64,000 bases of DNA from assembly GCA_034669145.1 (NCBI GenBank), contig JAXDNY010000174.1:30670-94669 (forward strand), in the 5' to 3' direction. The position numbers and the translations under genes were made by a program. The notes beneath the pieces are model-generated. The model ran no database searches. It had not been told where the DNA came from and worked only from the letters and a program-made list of their open reading frames with translations. This document shows, piece after piece, positions 25,431 to 33,349 of this stretch. Numbering within the stretch: the stretch's first letter is position 1; each line of letters opens with the position of its first letter. The stretch comes from PALSA-894 sp034669145 (GTDB taxonomy: Bacteria; Pseudomonadota; Alphaproteobacteria; Rhizobiales; Xanthobacteraceae).

Positions 25431-25695
25431 AGGCCGCGATGGGCGCGGCTGGAAGCGCATAGGAGACCGTGGATTTCGAGGCTTACAGTCCAGCAACGGC
25501 TTTCCGGGCATCAACCTGAGGATCAAAGACAAGCTCGGATATAATTAAGTCGGGAGACCAAGCTCTGAAGCTCGAAACCGTCGCCGTCTGATATTGCGCG
25601 GGCTAGGGACCGACCCGAAACCTACGCGCTCTCGAAGATCGATCCGACCGTCTCTCGCCGATTAGTCCCCTCGTTGCGATGCGTCGCAATCTTGT
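25290..25695. repeat. 400-bp direct repeat, copy 1
   Basis: About 405 bases that recur in the same orientation at 27419-27827 with scattered substitutions. Shared blocks include CATTGCGGTCATCAAGTCGC, TTACAGTCCAGCAACGGCTT and CAAGCTCGGATATAAT. It includes the distal part of the DUF736 leader. No frame is conserved between the copies except the short RSFFLFGEVAEF stretch. Confidence 0.85.
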
Positions 25696-25732
25696 CAGTT
25701 GCCCATTTGGCCGCGGCCGACTACTACGCAAT

Positions 25733-25759
25733 AAAAAAGCGCGGCCTAGGAGACCGCGC
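25733..25759 (-). terminator. Rho-independent terminator
   Basis: On the minus strand GCGCGG-TCTCCTAGG-CCGCGC is followed by TTTTTTATTG. It lies 17 bases after the stop of the 45-aa gene. Confidence 0.85.
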
Positions 25760-25776
25760 AGTCGGCCAGTCTGGTC

Positions 25777-25914
25777 CTAACGGGTCGGGTCGTCGTTGCG
25801 GACCCGAGATTCCCCGGGGTAACGGCGTTCGGAATCCCGCTCTTGGCGGCGAGACTGTTCGCCGCGCTGCCGGAGGTCCTCAATCAATTGTTTATCGGGT
25901 GAAATAGTTCCCAT
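25777..25914 (-). CDS. Small polar protein (45 aa), paralogue of the next gene
   Basis: MGTISPDKQLIEDLRQRGEQ followed by SRRQERDSERRYPGESRVRN and DDPTR. Highly charged with no cysteine or hydrophobic core, probably disordered. It resembles its neighbour (MGTPNSDKQRMDKIREQGQQ) in its first 20 residues, which supports both as real genes. AAGAGAAA precedes the start; another in-frame ATG lies two codons upstream. A terminator follows. Confidence 0.6.
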   Translation of the reverse strand: MGTISPDKQLIEDLRQRGEQSRRQERDSERRYPGESRVRNDDPTR

Positions 25915-25973
25915 AATCATTTTCTCTTTTTGATTGCTGTTTCTACAAATAAAGAGCGGATAGCCAGCCGTTC

Positions 25974-26120
25974 TTATTTGGTCATGCAGTCATCGTCATT
26001 TTGCCGCAGATGATAGAAGTGGGATTCAACTTCCCGCTGCTCTTCGGCTGTGCGGCCGCGCTGTTGTCCTTGTTCCCTGATTTTATCCATGCGCTGTTTG
26101 TCTGAGTTAGGCGTTCCCAT
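25974..26120 (-). CDS. Small polar protein (48 aa), paralogue of the previous gene
   Basis: MGTPNSDKQRMDKIREQGQQ, then RGRTAEEQREVESHFYHLRQ and NDDDCMTK. Highly charged. The shared MGTxxxDKQ...R.QGxQ.R start with the 45-aa neighbour indicates duplication. The two genes are 59 bases apart and probably co-transcribed. The function is unknown. Confidence 0.6.
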   Translation of the reverse strand: MGTPNSDKQRMDKIREQGQQRGRTAEEQREVESHFYHLRQNDDDCMTK

Positions 26121-26252
26121 CTCTGATTTCCGATCTTTGTTTCCCTCGCATACTTTTATTTTAGGAATAGTTTTGGAGATTACAACCCCAAAAGCTTAAT
26201 TTCTTTTGTCGACGCCCTTCGCGAGTGAGTTATCCTTGTCTTGAGAGTAATA

Positions 26253-27275
26253 ATGGACGATCTCGTGCGCAAACCCGAACTGATCCTATCCATGCTGCCG
26301 CTGCGCGAGACGATGCAGCCTTATAACCGGTCTGGCACATTGATCGTCGCCGATACCCACAACTATCCACGCTTGCGGGACCTCGGACAGTCCCTGTTGG
26401 TAAAAGACCAGGAAATCGAGGAGATCGGGCGGGTTCGGCAGGAATTTTCCTATGAGCGCGTTTTGGCGGTGGGCGGCTGCACGGCGTTGGACTTCGGCCG
26501 CGCTTGCGCTGTGGGCAAGGAAGTTATCAACTTCCCCACGATTCTTTCCCACAAATGCCTAAGCAACGGCGAGAGCGTTATCAAGCGCAGCGGCCGCTAC
26601 AAAAAAGAGAAAACGATCGCGCCGCTGCAAACGATCGTCAGCCTGCCGGCTTTGCTGGATGGTCCACCTGAGACGGTGCACTATTGGTCTGCGGCAGGAG
26701 CGGGGGATCTGCTGGCGCTAATCAGCGCCGCGCTGGAGTATGAATGGCTGTTCAACGATGGCTCTTTCGCTGGCGTCACTGCTCGCGGGATCGCGCAGAA
26801 ACGGCCGGAGGTGTTTCAGGCGTTCAAGTGGCTGCTCGATGACTTTACCGCCTTCGACGTCGACGGATTGAGCCGGCTGGCGCATTACCTGCATGAGTTG
26901 TCCCTGGAGCCCGACGACGATCCCGACATGCTCAGCGCAGGCAGTGAGCACTGGTTGCATTACGAGATGGTCTATGGGCAGCAATACTCCAAGGCGGCGA
27001 CGGCGCATGGCATGCTGGTGAGCATCGGCACCTTGATGACCTTGCGGATTTTCGGCGAGGCAACCCGCGATATGACGCTTTATGAATGCATGCGGCGCGT
27101 GCATCAGAAAACGGGTCTGCCTTTGCGCGACGAAGACTTGAAGCGGCTGGGAGTTTCGCGCGCGCATATTGTGGAGGGTATCCGCACCTTGCGCAGCCAG
27201 GGGCTGCGCTGCCTTTACGACGAGTTTTTCGCTAAGGATGATTTCTCGCTGCTCAACCGGGTGTTTGGAGTTTAA
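26253..27275 (+). CDS. Glycerol-1-phosphate dehydrogenase-like protein (Fe-ADH superfamily)
   Basis: 340 residues from the ATG at 26253 (GAGAG upstream; an in-frame TTG at 26241 is possible). The nucleotide-binding VLAVGGCTALDFG and the metal-binding set (GAGDLLALISAALEYEW, then AGSEHWLHYEM, then AAAHG-like TAHGMLVSIG) follow the AraM/EgsA and archaeal G1PDH pattern: NAD(P)-dependent reduction of dihydroxyacetone phosphate to sn-glycerol-1-phosphate. It is an isolated metabolic gene on a mobile element, flanked by 400-bp direct repeats and oriented against its neighbours. The substrate could differ, since dehydroquinate-synthase-like relatives share the fold. Confidence 0.75.
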   Translation: MDDLVRKPELILSMLPLRETMQPYNRSGTLIVADTHNYPRLRDLGQSLLVKDQEIEEIGRVRQEFSYERVLAVGGCTALDFGRACAVGKEVINFPTILSHKCLSNGESVIKRSGRYKKEKTIAPLQTIVSLPALLDGPPETVHYWSAAGAGDLLALISAALEYEWLFNDGSFAGVTARGIAQKRPEVFQAFKWLLDDFTAFDVDGLSRLAHYLHELSLEPDDDPDMLSAGSEHWLHYEMVYGQQYSKAATAHGMLVSIGTLMTLRIFGEATRDMTLYECMRRVHQKTGLPLRDEDLKRLGVSRAHIVEGIRTLRSQGLRCLYDEFFAKDDFSLLNRVFGV

Positions 27276-27418
27276 AGAGCGACCTCAGGCCACCAGCTTG
27301 CTCCTGAGCGCAGCGCCCATAATCCCTGCCACACGGGTTCGCAGTGCTCCCTCTAAGGGCTCAGGCTACCAGCGCATGCAAGATTTTGGCGACATGCATC
27401 CAGTAGTCATTGGCAAAC

Positions 27419-27827
27419 CGGCCGATGGCCGAGATCGCTGTCTTTTTGGTTGGGCGAGTGAATTCGGCCACTTCGCCGAAGAGGAAAAAACTGCGATCAA
27501 GCGCAGCGTCGATCCATTGCGGTCATCAAGTCGCGGAAGCGTCCACCTTCCATCAATCGGGAGGCCGCCATGGGCGCGGCTGGAAGCACAAAGGAGACCG
27601 TGGCTTTCGAGGTTTACAGTCCAGCAACGGCTTTGCGGGCATCAATCTGAGGGTCAAAAACAAGCTCGGATATAATGAAGTCGGGAGACACGGCTCTGAA
27701 GCTCGAAACTCGCCGGCTGATAATCGCGCGGGCTGGGATCGACCCGAAACCCACGCGCTTCTCAAAGATCGATCCGACCTTTTCCTACGATCAGTCTCAA
27801 ACCTCCGTGGGACGCATCGCATTCTTA
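27419..27827. repeat. 400-bp direct repeat, copy 2 (orphan leader)
   Basis: Second copy of 25290-25695. It keeps the minus-strand GCAGTTTTTTCC-TCTTCGGC leader core and the RSFFLFGEVAEFTRPTKK peptide frame, but no minus-strand gene follows: the next gene to the left is the oppositely oriented dehydrogenase. The leader is therefore an orphan. Nothing else is seen in 27276-27919. Confidence 0.85.
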
Positions 27828-27919
27828 GCCTTCAACCGGCGCAGCCCAGCCTATCCAGCCTCCCTGTCGATCAAGAAAGTCCGGGAAATTGGTCAGTGCG
27901 CTACTGCGCACGGCAAAAG

Positions 27920-27959
27920 AGAAAGCTCTCTGTCCGGCGTACCGGACAGAGAGCTTTCT
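27920..27959. terminator. Strong hairpin terminator
   Basis: AGAAAGCTCTCTGTCCGG and CCGGACAGAGAGCTTTCT, perfect 18-base arms around CGTA, 10 bases after the stop of the 44-aa gene. A short T run (CTCTTTTG) follows on the minus strand. Confidence 0.85.
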
Positions 27960-27969
27960 GCTTTCGATT

Positions 27970-28104
27970 TCAGTCCTTCTTGGCGATGAAGCGGTCCAGG
28001 GCACTGCCCACGATAGAGCCGACGATGTAGCCGACGATGAAGCAGACGGTGAAGCAGACGATGAATCTGACGATGAAGCTGACGATAAAGCTGACGATGA
28101 GCAT
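27970..28104 (-). CDS. Tiny membrane protein with tetrapeptide repeats (44 aa)
   Basis: MLIVSFIVSFIVRFIVCFTV, then CFIVGYIVGSIVGSALDRFI and AKKD. Seven consecutive x-F-I-V-like tetrads build one membrane helix, encoded by a degenerate 12-base tandem repeat (GACGATGAAGCT on the plus strand). AAAGGAG precedes the ATG and a strong hairpin follows the stop. It shares its 5' leader with the 30-aa membrane protein at 8644. The function is unknown. Confidence 0.65.
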   Translation of the reverse strand: MLIVSFIVSFIVRFIVCFTVCFIVGYIVGSIVGSALDRFIAKKD

Positions 28105-28117
28105 GATAAACTCCTTT

Positions 28118-28158
28118 GCCTCCACATCACGCCGGAAGGCGGATGCGGGGCCAGAGCC
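28118..28158 (-). promoter_or_regulatory. Shared leader of two tiny membrane-protein genes, copy 2
   Basis: Read on the minus strand: GGCTCTGGCCCCGCATCCGC, then CTTCCGGCGTGATGTGGAGGC with a few substitutions relative to 8661-8700. It ends 14 bases upstream of the ATG, directly before AAAGGAG. Confidence 0.5.
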
Positions 28159-28279
28159 AAGAAAAGATTGAAGATGTGGTGATTTGCTTTTAGTATGGGA
28201 GCGACAAATTAGATTGCAAGCTATTTTTGCAGGCGCGCAAATATTACTATAAGTCTTATTATATGCGGTTTCTGAGCCA

Positions 28280-28870
28280 CTAGGTTGCCCACATTCGCGC
28301 AGCGATCTCGCGCTCTTCCTCTCCCAGGGCTTCCAGATAGATGGCCGTAGTGGTCATGGAGGCATGACCTAGCCACCGCTGCACCAGGTTGAGCGGCACC
28401 CCTGATCGGATCGCGTGAATTCCAAAGCTGTGCCGCAAGCCTTTCGCGGTCTGGTGCGGACCTTCGGCAATTCCCGCGTCGCGCATGACGCCCTTCACAA
28501 GCCGCCAGGCTTGGCTGCGACAAAGCGGCCAAAGCCGCGCCTGCCGCTCGTCGAAGTCATGGACTTCATCGAGGGCATGGAACAGGTCGGCGGGTACGGG
28601 GACCTCGCGGATCACGGCTTTGCGCTTACGCTTCTTCAGGGACCGGATCGCAATGAACCCAGCCTCGCATTCAATGACGCTCGGCGTGAGGGCCAAGGCC
28701 TCGGAAATCCGGCACCCGGCATAGGCAAGCGTGAGGCACAGTGTTCGCAAATCTCGGCGGGGGCATGCCCTAGCTGCATCGAGGAAGCGAGTGCGTTCGG
28801 TGGCGGTCAAATACTTTCTCTGACCAGCAGCCGTGTACAGGCTGCCGGCGCGGCTTCTGTCCGAATGCAT
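28280..28870 (-). CDS. Short tyrosine recombinase (catalytic domain only)
   Basis: 196 residues against 300 or more in typical integrases; the N-terminal core-binding domain is absent. Catalytic pattern: R54 in GCRISEAL, a basic beta-turn (KKRKRK near 79-84), K143-G-L-R146 (a Lys where His is usual in HxxR), H169 in LGHASMTTTAIY and the nucleophile Y178. Proteins of this size often act as plasmid resolvases rather than element integrases. A 16-bp inverted repeat and a dyad core site lie just upstream (28918-29064). It is not next to the tRNA junction, so it may not be the integrase that inserted the island. Confidence 0.8.
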   Translation of the reverse strand: MHSDRSRAGSLYTAAGQRKYLTATERTRFLDAARACPRRDLRTLCLTLAYAGCRISEALALTPSVIECEAGFIAIRSLKKRKRKAVIREVPVPADLFHALDEVHDFDERQARLWPLCRSQAWRLVKGVMRDAGIAEGPHQTAKGLRHSFGIHAIRSGVPLNLVQRWLGHASMTTTAIYLEALGEEEREIAARMWAT

Positions 28871-28917
28871 TTGCGCCCCTCACGCCGGCCGGGGGCCGAC
28901 GCTCGGACACGACCGTT

Positions 28918-29064
28918 TTGCTTATTCTGTTGACCCCTCCCGAAAGCCCCGGATCACGGGCCTTTCCCGAACTTGGCTCGCGCGCACGCTACCAGAGGTC
29001 GCAGTAGAAATCAAGATTCCAGCGCCGAATTATTGACACTCAACAGAATAAGCAATTCTGTTGA
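28918..29064. other. Candidate recombination sites beside the tyrosine recombinase
   Basis: TTGCTTATTCTGTTGA (28918-28933) occurs in perfect inverted orientation at 29040-29055. The second copy overlaps a dyad, TCAACAGAAT-AAGCA-ATTCTGTTGA (29040-29064), with 10-base arms and a 5-base spacer, the geometry of a tyrosine-recombinase core site. The 106 bases between hold no gene. Function is inferred from geometry and position. Confidence 0.55.
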
Positions 29065-29149
29065 TAGCTTTAGTCTAAGTAAAATCATGCCGAGACGCTG
29101 CGAATAGTTTCAACTGCCAGATTTACACTTTCCTTCCGGAGCAACAACC

Positions 29150-29557
29150 ATGGCGGGTTCAGGCAGTAGGAAGCGCCGCGCCGGTGCCGAAGATATCGAG
29201 ATCGGCCGCAAGATTCGCGCCCTGAGGTTGGAGCGCGGCCTGTCGCAGTCCGGCCTCGCCGAGGGCATCGATCTGACGTTCCAGCAGGTGCAGAAGTACG
29301 AGAAGGGGACGAACCGCGTCTCCGCCGGACGGTTGCAGCGGATCGCCGACATGCTCAACACGCCGGTGATGTTCTTCTACGCGGGGATGGGCGCTTCCCC
29401 GAAAAAGAAAGATCAAGGCAACGCCGGTCTCGCCTTCCTCCAGACCAAGGGCGCCATGCGGCTGCTGCGGGCCTATTCGGAGATCGGCTCGCGCACGACG
29501 AAGTACGCGCTGGTGGTGCTGGCGGAATCTCTCCGCAGAAACGATCACGCCACCTAG
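29150..29557 (+). CDS. XRE-family transcriptional regulator
   Basis: 135 residues. The helix-turn-helix spans about residues 18-70 (IGRKIRALRLERGLSQSGLA, then TFQQVQKYEKGTNRVSAGRL), a clear lambda-Cro/XRE pattern common in Rhizobiales. The C-terminal 55 residues (RLLRAYSEIGSRTTKYALVV) are a short helical region. It may control the island's replication or maintenance functions; the target is unknown. Confidence 0.9.
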   Translation: MAGSGSRKRRAGAEDIEIGRKIRALRLERGLSQSGLAEGIDLTFQQVQKYEKGTNRVSAGRLQRIADMLNTPVMFFYAGMGASPKKKDQGNAGLAFLQTKGAMRLLRAYSEIGSRTTKYALVVLAESLRRNDHAT

Positions 29558-29590
29558 CCAATCCCCACTCCATCATCGCGGGAGTCATCC

Positions 29591-30706
29591 ATGACCTGTC
29601 GCTCGCTCCTCGCGGCTGCTGCCGCAATGGCCACCCTGGCCCAGCTACCCGTTCCGGCTGCTGCTGCCGACCAGATTGAAATCCTCCTGACCGGAGCGAC
29701 AAGCGCACGCGGCCTCGGCGGCAATGACGTTTGTCGCGTGTATATGAGTATCAAGAACCGCACGGCGTTCCGGCTGGAGAAGCTGACCTTCGCCCTCCGC
29801 TTCCCCGGGCTCGCCACGCCTGCCCTCGGCGGGACCGGCATCGTCTTCTTGAGCCCTGAGAGTCTCGGCAGCGATCAGGAGGGCCAGTTCGTCGCTACAT
29901 GGCACCAGGGGCGCTGTCAGGCGGCGCACTACCAGCAGCCGACGTTCAGCGCGGATACCTGCGGCGTCGGCCCGTTGCCCGAGCGAGACTGCAAGGCGCT
30001 CTTCGCCTTGCGATCGGAAATCAGGAAGCCCAGCGCCTTCTTCACGCCGGCCGATCTGGAGGCGGTCGGTCCTGCGCTGGACGACAAGAACATGCAAGGC
30101 ATGGATTGCGGGCGACTGGCTGGTTTTGAGACCAAGCTACGTGTCGCCTATCGAACGGTCGGCGCACACATCAGTGAAGTGGCGTGGCCGCTGAAGAGAG
30201 CCACCGGCGAGGTCTTGATCGATCGTGGGACGGGTCTGCATCGTTACGAGGACAGGTGGGGCGTCCTGGAAGTCCGCAGCACCAATGGCTTCAACACGCT
30301 CTTTACCTACTCGGCGGGCAATCCAAAGCAGCGCCTGCACAAGCTCGACCGGTCGATCGACGTTTCCGATCCGAAATACAATCTACCGGGCCAGTATACG
30401 TATCGAGTGACGAAAAGCGGACCCGCGACGGCGACCGCGAAAGTAACCCGCACCGTGACTGATCTCGGCACGCAGAAGGTCGGCTCCTGCACGTTGCGCG
30501 CGGTGTTTGTTCAAGAGAAAACGGATGAAGACACCGGCCGGGTCCATGAGGAAGCGGCCTACGTCTGGTATCCCGACCTCAAGCTGCGTCTCGATCGGTT
30601 CGCGAAGGGCCAGTATGAGGACGGCAAGGGCCTGCTGCCTCTCGATCCGCGATACGTGAATTTTGTGAAGGGAATTCACGTGACCTCGGTGAAGGTCGCA
30701 GAGTGA
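29591..30706 (+). CDS. Hypothetical exported protein
   Basis: 371 residues with a signal peptide (MTCRSLLAAAAAMATLAQLP ending VPAAAADQ). The mature part is beta-rich with six cysteines (DVCRVYM, GRCQAAHY, DTCGVG, ERDCKALFAL, MDCGRLAG, GSCTLRAVF), likely disulphide-bonded in the periplasm. No lipobox. Not recognised. It lies 33 bases after the XRE gene and may be co-transcribed. Confidence 0.7.
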   Translation: MTCRSLLAAAAAMATLAQLPVPAAAADQIEILLTGATSARGLGGNDVCRVYMSIKNRTAFRLEKLTFALRFPGLATPALGGTGIVFLSPESLGSDQEGQFVATWHQGRCQAAHYQQPTFSADTCGVGPLPERDCKALFALRSEIRKPSAFFTPADLEAVGPALDDKNMQGMDCGRLAGFETKLRVAYRTVGAHISEVAWPLKRATGEVLIDRGTGLHRYEDRWGVLEVRSTNGFNTLFTYSAGNPKQRLHKLDRSIDVSDPKYNLPGQYTYRVTKSGPATATAKVTRTVTDLGTQKVGSCTLRAVFVQEKTDEDTGRVHEEAAYVWYPDLKLRLDRFAKGQYEDGKGLLPLDPRYVNFVKGIHVTSVKVAE

Positions 30707-30878
30707 CCACCAAGCGCCTCACGTGATTGGCTCAAGTCTTGGTAGTCTTACGACTTTTCAAGAAAGAGAAACGTCATGTTCCGTCCATAGGTAAGTGTTA
30801 TCTCTGTTACGAAGTTATAAGCTCTATTATATGCAGCTCTTGATTTGACATGGAAATCCGTTTGTTAACTCACTTTCT

Positions 30879-31208
30879 CGCACCCAAGTCAGCGCACAAA
30901 GCGCACCCAAGTCAGCGTAACCGCGCACCCTGCTCAGCGCAAAAACGCACCCAGGTCAGCGTGCGTGCGCACCCAACTCAGCGCAGGTGACAGGATAAAG
31001 CGTTGAAATTTCGAGGATAGATTATGCACAGGACGCACCCAGGTCAGCGCATGCAACAAAATCGCAACGCGCTTCAACAACTTCCGTTTGGATACATCGG
31101 ATGGCTGTTGTCGGATGTCTGATGACGCACCTAAGTCAGCGTAGCGCACCCAAGTCAGCGCGCTCAAAGCGGAACGCCCGGATGGATCAGGCGCACCCAA
31201 GTCAGCGT
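30879..31208. other. oriV: Plasmid-type replication origin: nine iterons and a DnaA box
   Basis: Nine 18-base iterons with consensus GCGCACCCAAGTCAGCGY start at 30879, 30902, 30924, 30946, 30968, 31033, 31125, 31144 and 31191. The first five are spaced 22-23 bases (about two helical turns). TTATGCACA at 31022-31030 matches the DnaA box. An AT-rich stretch (30780-30875) at one end suits strand opening. The array abuts the 3' end of repA. This is a textbook iteron origin; whether it still fires in the chromosome is unknown. Confidence 0.92.
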
Positions 31209-31215
31209 AGCGATG

Positions 31216-32376
31216 TTATGAGATTCGTCGCTTCGATTTCGGCGCGACCAGCACGGCGTCCGCGTCGGCGGGGTAGAGCGTCAGGCCCCCCTCCCCCAGC
31301 TTCACCGACAATTTCGGAAACACCTCCTGGATAGCCTTCAGGTCCTCGGCAAAGGATTGCCGGAATTTCCGCTCGCGACTCCTGATTTCGGTCCCGAACT
31401 GCTCGCGCAGCGCGTCCCAGCTGATGGGATAAGGCCGATCCACCTTCCGCAGCCGATACCCAAGCCAGGTTACGATATCCATTTGCTTTGCCGAGTAAGC
31501 GAGCGCCCGCAGCGCGCGGATATCAACCGGGAGGGCATGCTGCTTCAGTGACGCAAAGAACTCGGTATCCAGATGAACCGTGGAATTCCAGAACATCTTC
31601 TGTGCCGGGTCGCGCGGCAGCCAGATGTCGAACGAGCGGATCGGATTTGCGGAGATCGTGGATGACCCCTTGGCATCCCATAGCCCGATCTTCATCGAGG
31701 CCGCGGCCAGCCGGTGAAGCTGTTCCTTGAATTGCGTGATGGTGCCGCGTGGCCCGCCCTGCACGTCGAACCCCAGCTCGCGAATGAAGGCGCTCATCGA
31801 ATCCGCGACTTCCACCTCCGCGCTGTTCTGGCGAAGGGCCATCGTGCAGATATGAAACATCAACAGGCGCGCCTTTGGGCCATACGGCAGGCCCGGCCGC
31901 ACCATCCGCCCTGTCTGCGGGTCCTTCAGGTGCTCCGCGTAGATCACCAGCGAGTTGTTTCCGTATTCTCGGTGATATTCCTTCATGTCGTCGGCCGGCC
32001 GCCGGTACGGCAGGCCGCAGAGCGCGAGAACGCTGTGGATGTGGTGTACGTGCTGGTGAGCCTCTGCGCCCGCCCGGTTGGCGGCGATGTTCTCGCGCAC
32101 GAGATCCCGCCGCCGCTGGATCGGGCTCATCCCGGCGCGCCGCTCCGCCTTTGCGTTGCGGTCCCTCTGCTGGCCTTCGATCATCTCCCGCTGCATCGTT
32201 GAAAGCTTGTCCGCGCCGCGAACTTCCGAAAATGCTTTCGCGAGGTCCGGATCAAGCGGAATTGAGGGTGTCTGCGGCCCTACCCTGACCAATGAGCTGA
32301 CGCTTGGCGACGCGCCCTCGGCGCGAGCGACCGCGTCGGCATTGTCTTCGAACGGATTGAACAGCGACTTGCTCAC
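31216..32376 (-). CDS. repA: RepA-type plasmid replication initiator
   Basis: 386 residues from a GTG at 32376 that overlaps the upstream stop (GTGA). It matches the plasmid-encoded RepA family: conserved segments include HQHVHHIHSVLALCGLPYRR, then PYGPKARLLMFHICTMALR, QGGPRGTITQFKEQLHRLAA, and VDIRALRALAYSAKQMDIVTW. It would bind the iterons beyond its 3' end. Third gene of a parA-RHH-repA operon in which every junction overlaps, tying replication to partition. Confidence 0.9.
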   Translation of the reverse strand: MSKSLFNPFEDNADAVARAEGASPSVSSLVRVGPQTPSIPLDPDLAKAFSEVRGADKLSTMQREMIEGQQRDRNAKAERRAGMSPIQRRRDLVRENIAANRAGAEAHQHVHHIHSVLALCGLPYRRPADDMKEYHREYGNNSLVIYAEHLKDPQTGRMVRPGLPYGPKARLLMFHICTMALRQNSAEVEVADSMSAFIRELGFDVQGGPRGTITQFKEQLHRLAAASMKIGLWDAKGSSTISANPIRSFDIWLPRDPAQKMFWNSTVHLDTEFFASLKQHALPVDIRALRALAYSAKQMDIVTWLGYRLRKVDRPYPISWDALREQFGTEIRSRERKFRQSFAEDLKAIQEVFPKLSVKLGEGGLTLYPADADAVLVAPKSKRRIS

Positions 32377-32699
32377 GCGAAAGCTTGATCCTGTTCTGCT
32401 GCTTCCGTCGCGTTTCCGATTTCTCGCGGTTCCGGCGTTCCGGCGGCAAGCAGTGCCATCTCGCGCTGAAGCACGGAATGCACGAACTCGCTGATGGAAA
32501 TCTCGTTCGCGAGGCAATGCACCCGCACCTTGTGATGCAGGTCGAACGGAATATCCGCGGTCAGTCGCTTGGTTCGTGGCCCCTCCTCGGCGGTTGGCAG
32601 TTGCGGGGCCTCGGCGGTTACCCTCTTGTTCACCCAGTCGTCCTTGGCGGCCGGCGTCGGGAGCGTTACCAGTTTGATGTCCACGGTCTTCTTGCTCAT
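32373..32699 (-). CDS. RHH-type partition partner protein
   Basis: 108 residues. The middle (KRLTADIPFDLHHKVRVHCL, then ANEISISEFVHSVLQREMAL) is a clear ribbon-helix-helix pattern; the N-terminus is flexible. Small RHH proteins encoded right after parA are the centromere-binding partner in type Ib partition systems. It overlaps parA (ATGA) and repA (GTGA). The repeat-rich region upstream of parA is its likely target. Confidence 0.75.
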   Translation of the reverse strand: MSKKTVDIKLVTLPTPAAKDDWVNKRVTAEAPQLPTAEEGPRTKRLTADIPFDLHHKVRVHCLANEISISEFVHSVLQREMALLAAGTPEPREIGNATEAAEQDQAFA

Positions 32700-33349
32700 G
32701 CGGCAGCCTTCTTATTGTTGTTCATTGGAAAGACTTCAGCGGCGAGCGCTTCAAGTTCCCGTGCGGCGGTGCCGTCGGGCTCCGCCTCAATGACCGCAAG
32801 GCCGCGCGCGGCGCTTTCCGCATAGATCACGCGCTGGGTGAGCGTTGCTGACAGCACCGGCAACCCAAGCTCCTGCAGCGCCTTGCGGACTTCTCGGGCA
32901 ATCACCGTGTTCGCAACCCTTCGCGAGATCACGAAATACGCCTCAAGGTCGGGTTTGAGCGGTTTCGCCTCCTTAATCAGCTGGACCACGTTCGCGGTAG
33001 CCCAGATGTCGTAAGGCGAAGGCTGAACGGGAATGATGATCCGGTCGCTCGCCATGATCGCCGCGCGTCCCAGCTCGTTGGCCTGCGGCGCTCCATCCAC
33101 CAGCACAATGTCGTAGTTCGCTGCGATCGGTGGAAGATCGCGGTGCAGTGTCGGCTTCGGCATTCCGATCACCGAAAAAGGCGACGGGGCGTCCGCATTC
33201 CGTGCCGCTGCCCAGGTCAGCGCGCTGCCTTGCGGGTCCGCGTCAACCAGGAGCGTTCGCTGGCCGGAAAGCGCTGCACATGCTGCAAGGTTGATCGCGA
33301 TCGTCGTCTTTCCGACGCCGCCCTTCTGGTTCAATACACCGACAATCAT
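32696..33349 (-). CDS. parA: ParA partition ATPase
   Basis: 217 residues, the short ParA class with no N-terminal HTH. Deviant Walker A is KGGVGKTT (residues 9-16) with the signature lysine, Walker A' is LLVDADPQGSALTW and Walker B-like VLVDGAPQ. It moves plasmid copies over the nucleoid with the RHH partner. First gene of the operon with the RHH protein and repA. Confidence 0.93.
   Translation of the reverse strand: MIVGVLNQKGGVGKTTIAINLAACAALSGQRTLLVDADPQGSALTWAAARNADAPSPFSVIGMPKPTLHRDLPPIAANYDIVLVDGAPQANELGRAAIMASDRIIIPVQPSPYDIWATANVVQLIKEAKPLKPDLEAYFVISRRVANTVIAREVRKALQELGLPVLSATLTQRVIYAESAARGLAVIEAEPDGTAARELEALAAEVFPMNNNKKAAA

Noticed and set aside
28019..28100. Plus-strand low-complexity repeat as a regulatory satellite
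   Set aside because: The 12-base periodicity is explained by the tetrapeptide-repeat membrane helix encoded on the minus strand.
28280..28870. Integrase that inserted the island at tRNA-Arg
   Set aside because: Too short, lacks the core-binding domain and lies 13 kb from the tRNA; a resolvase-like role fits better.
30879..31208. CRISPR array
   Set aside because: The repeats are 18 bases at irregular intervals without spacers of uniform length and sit beside repA; they are iterons.
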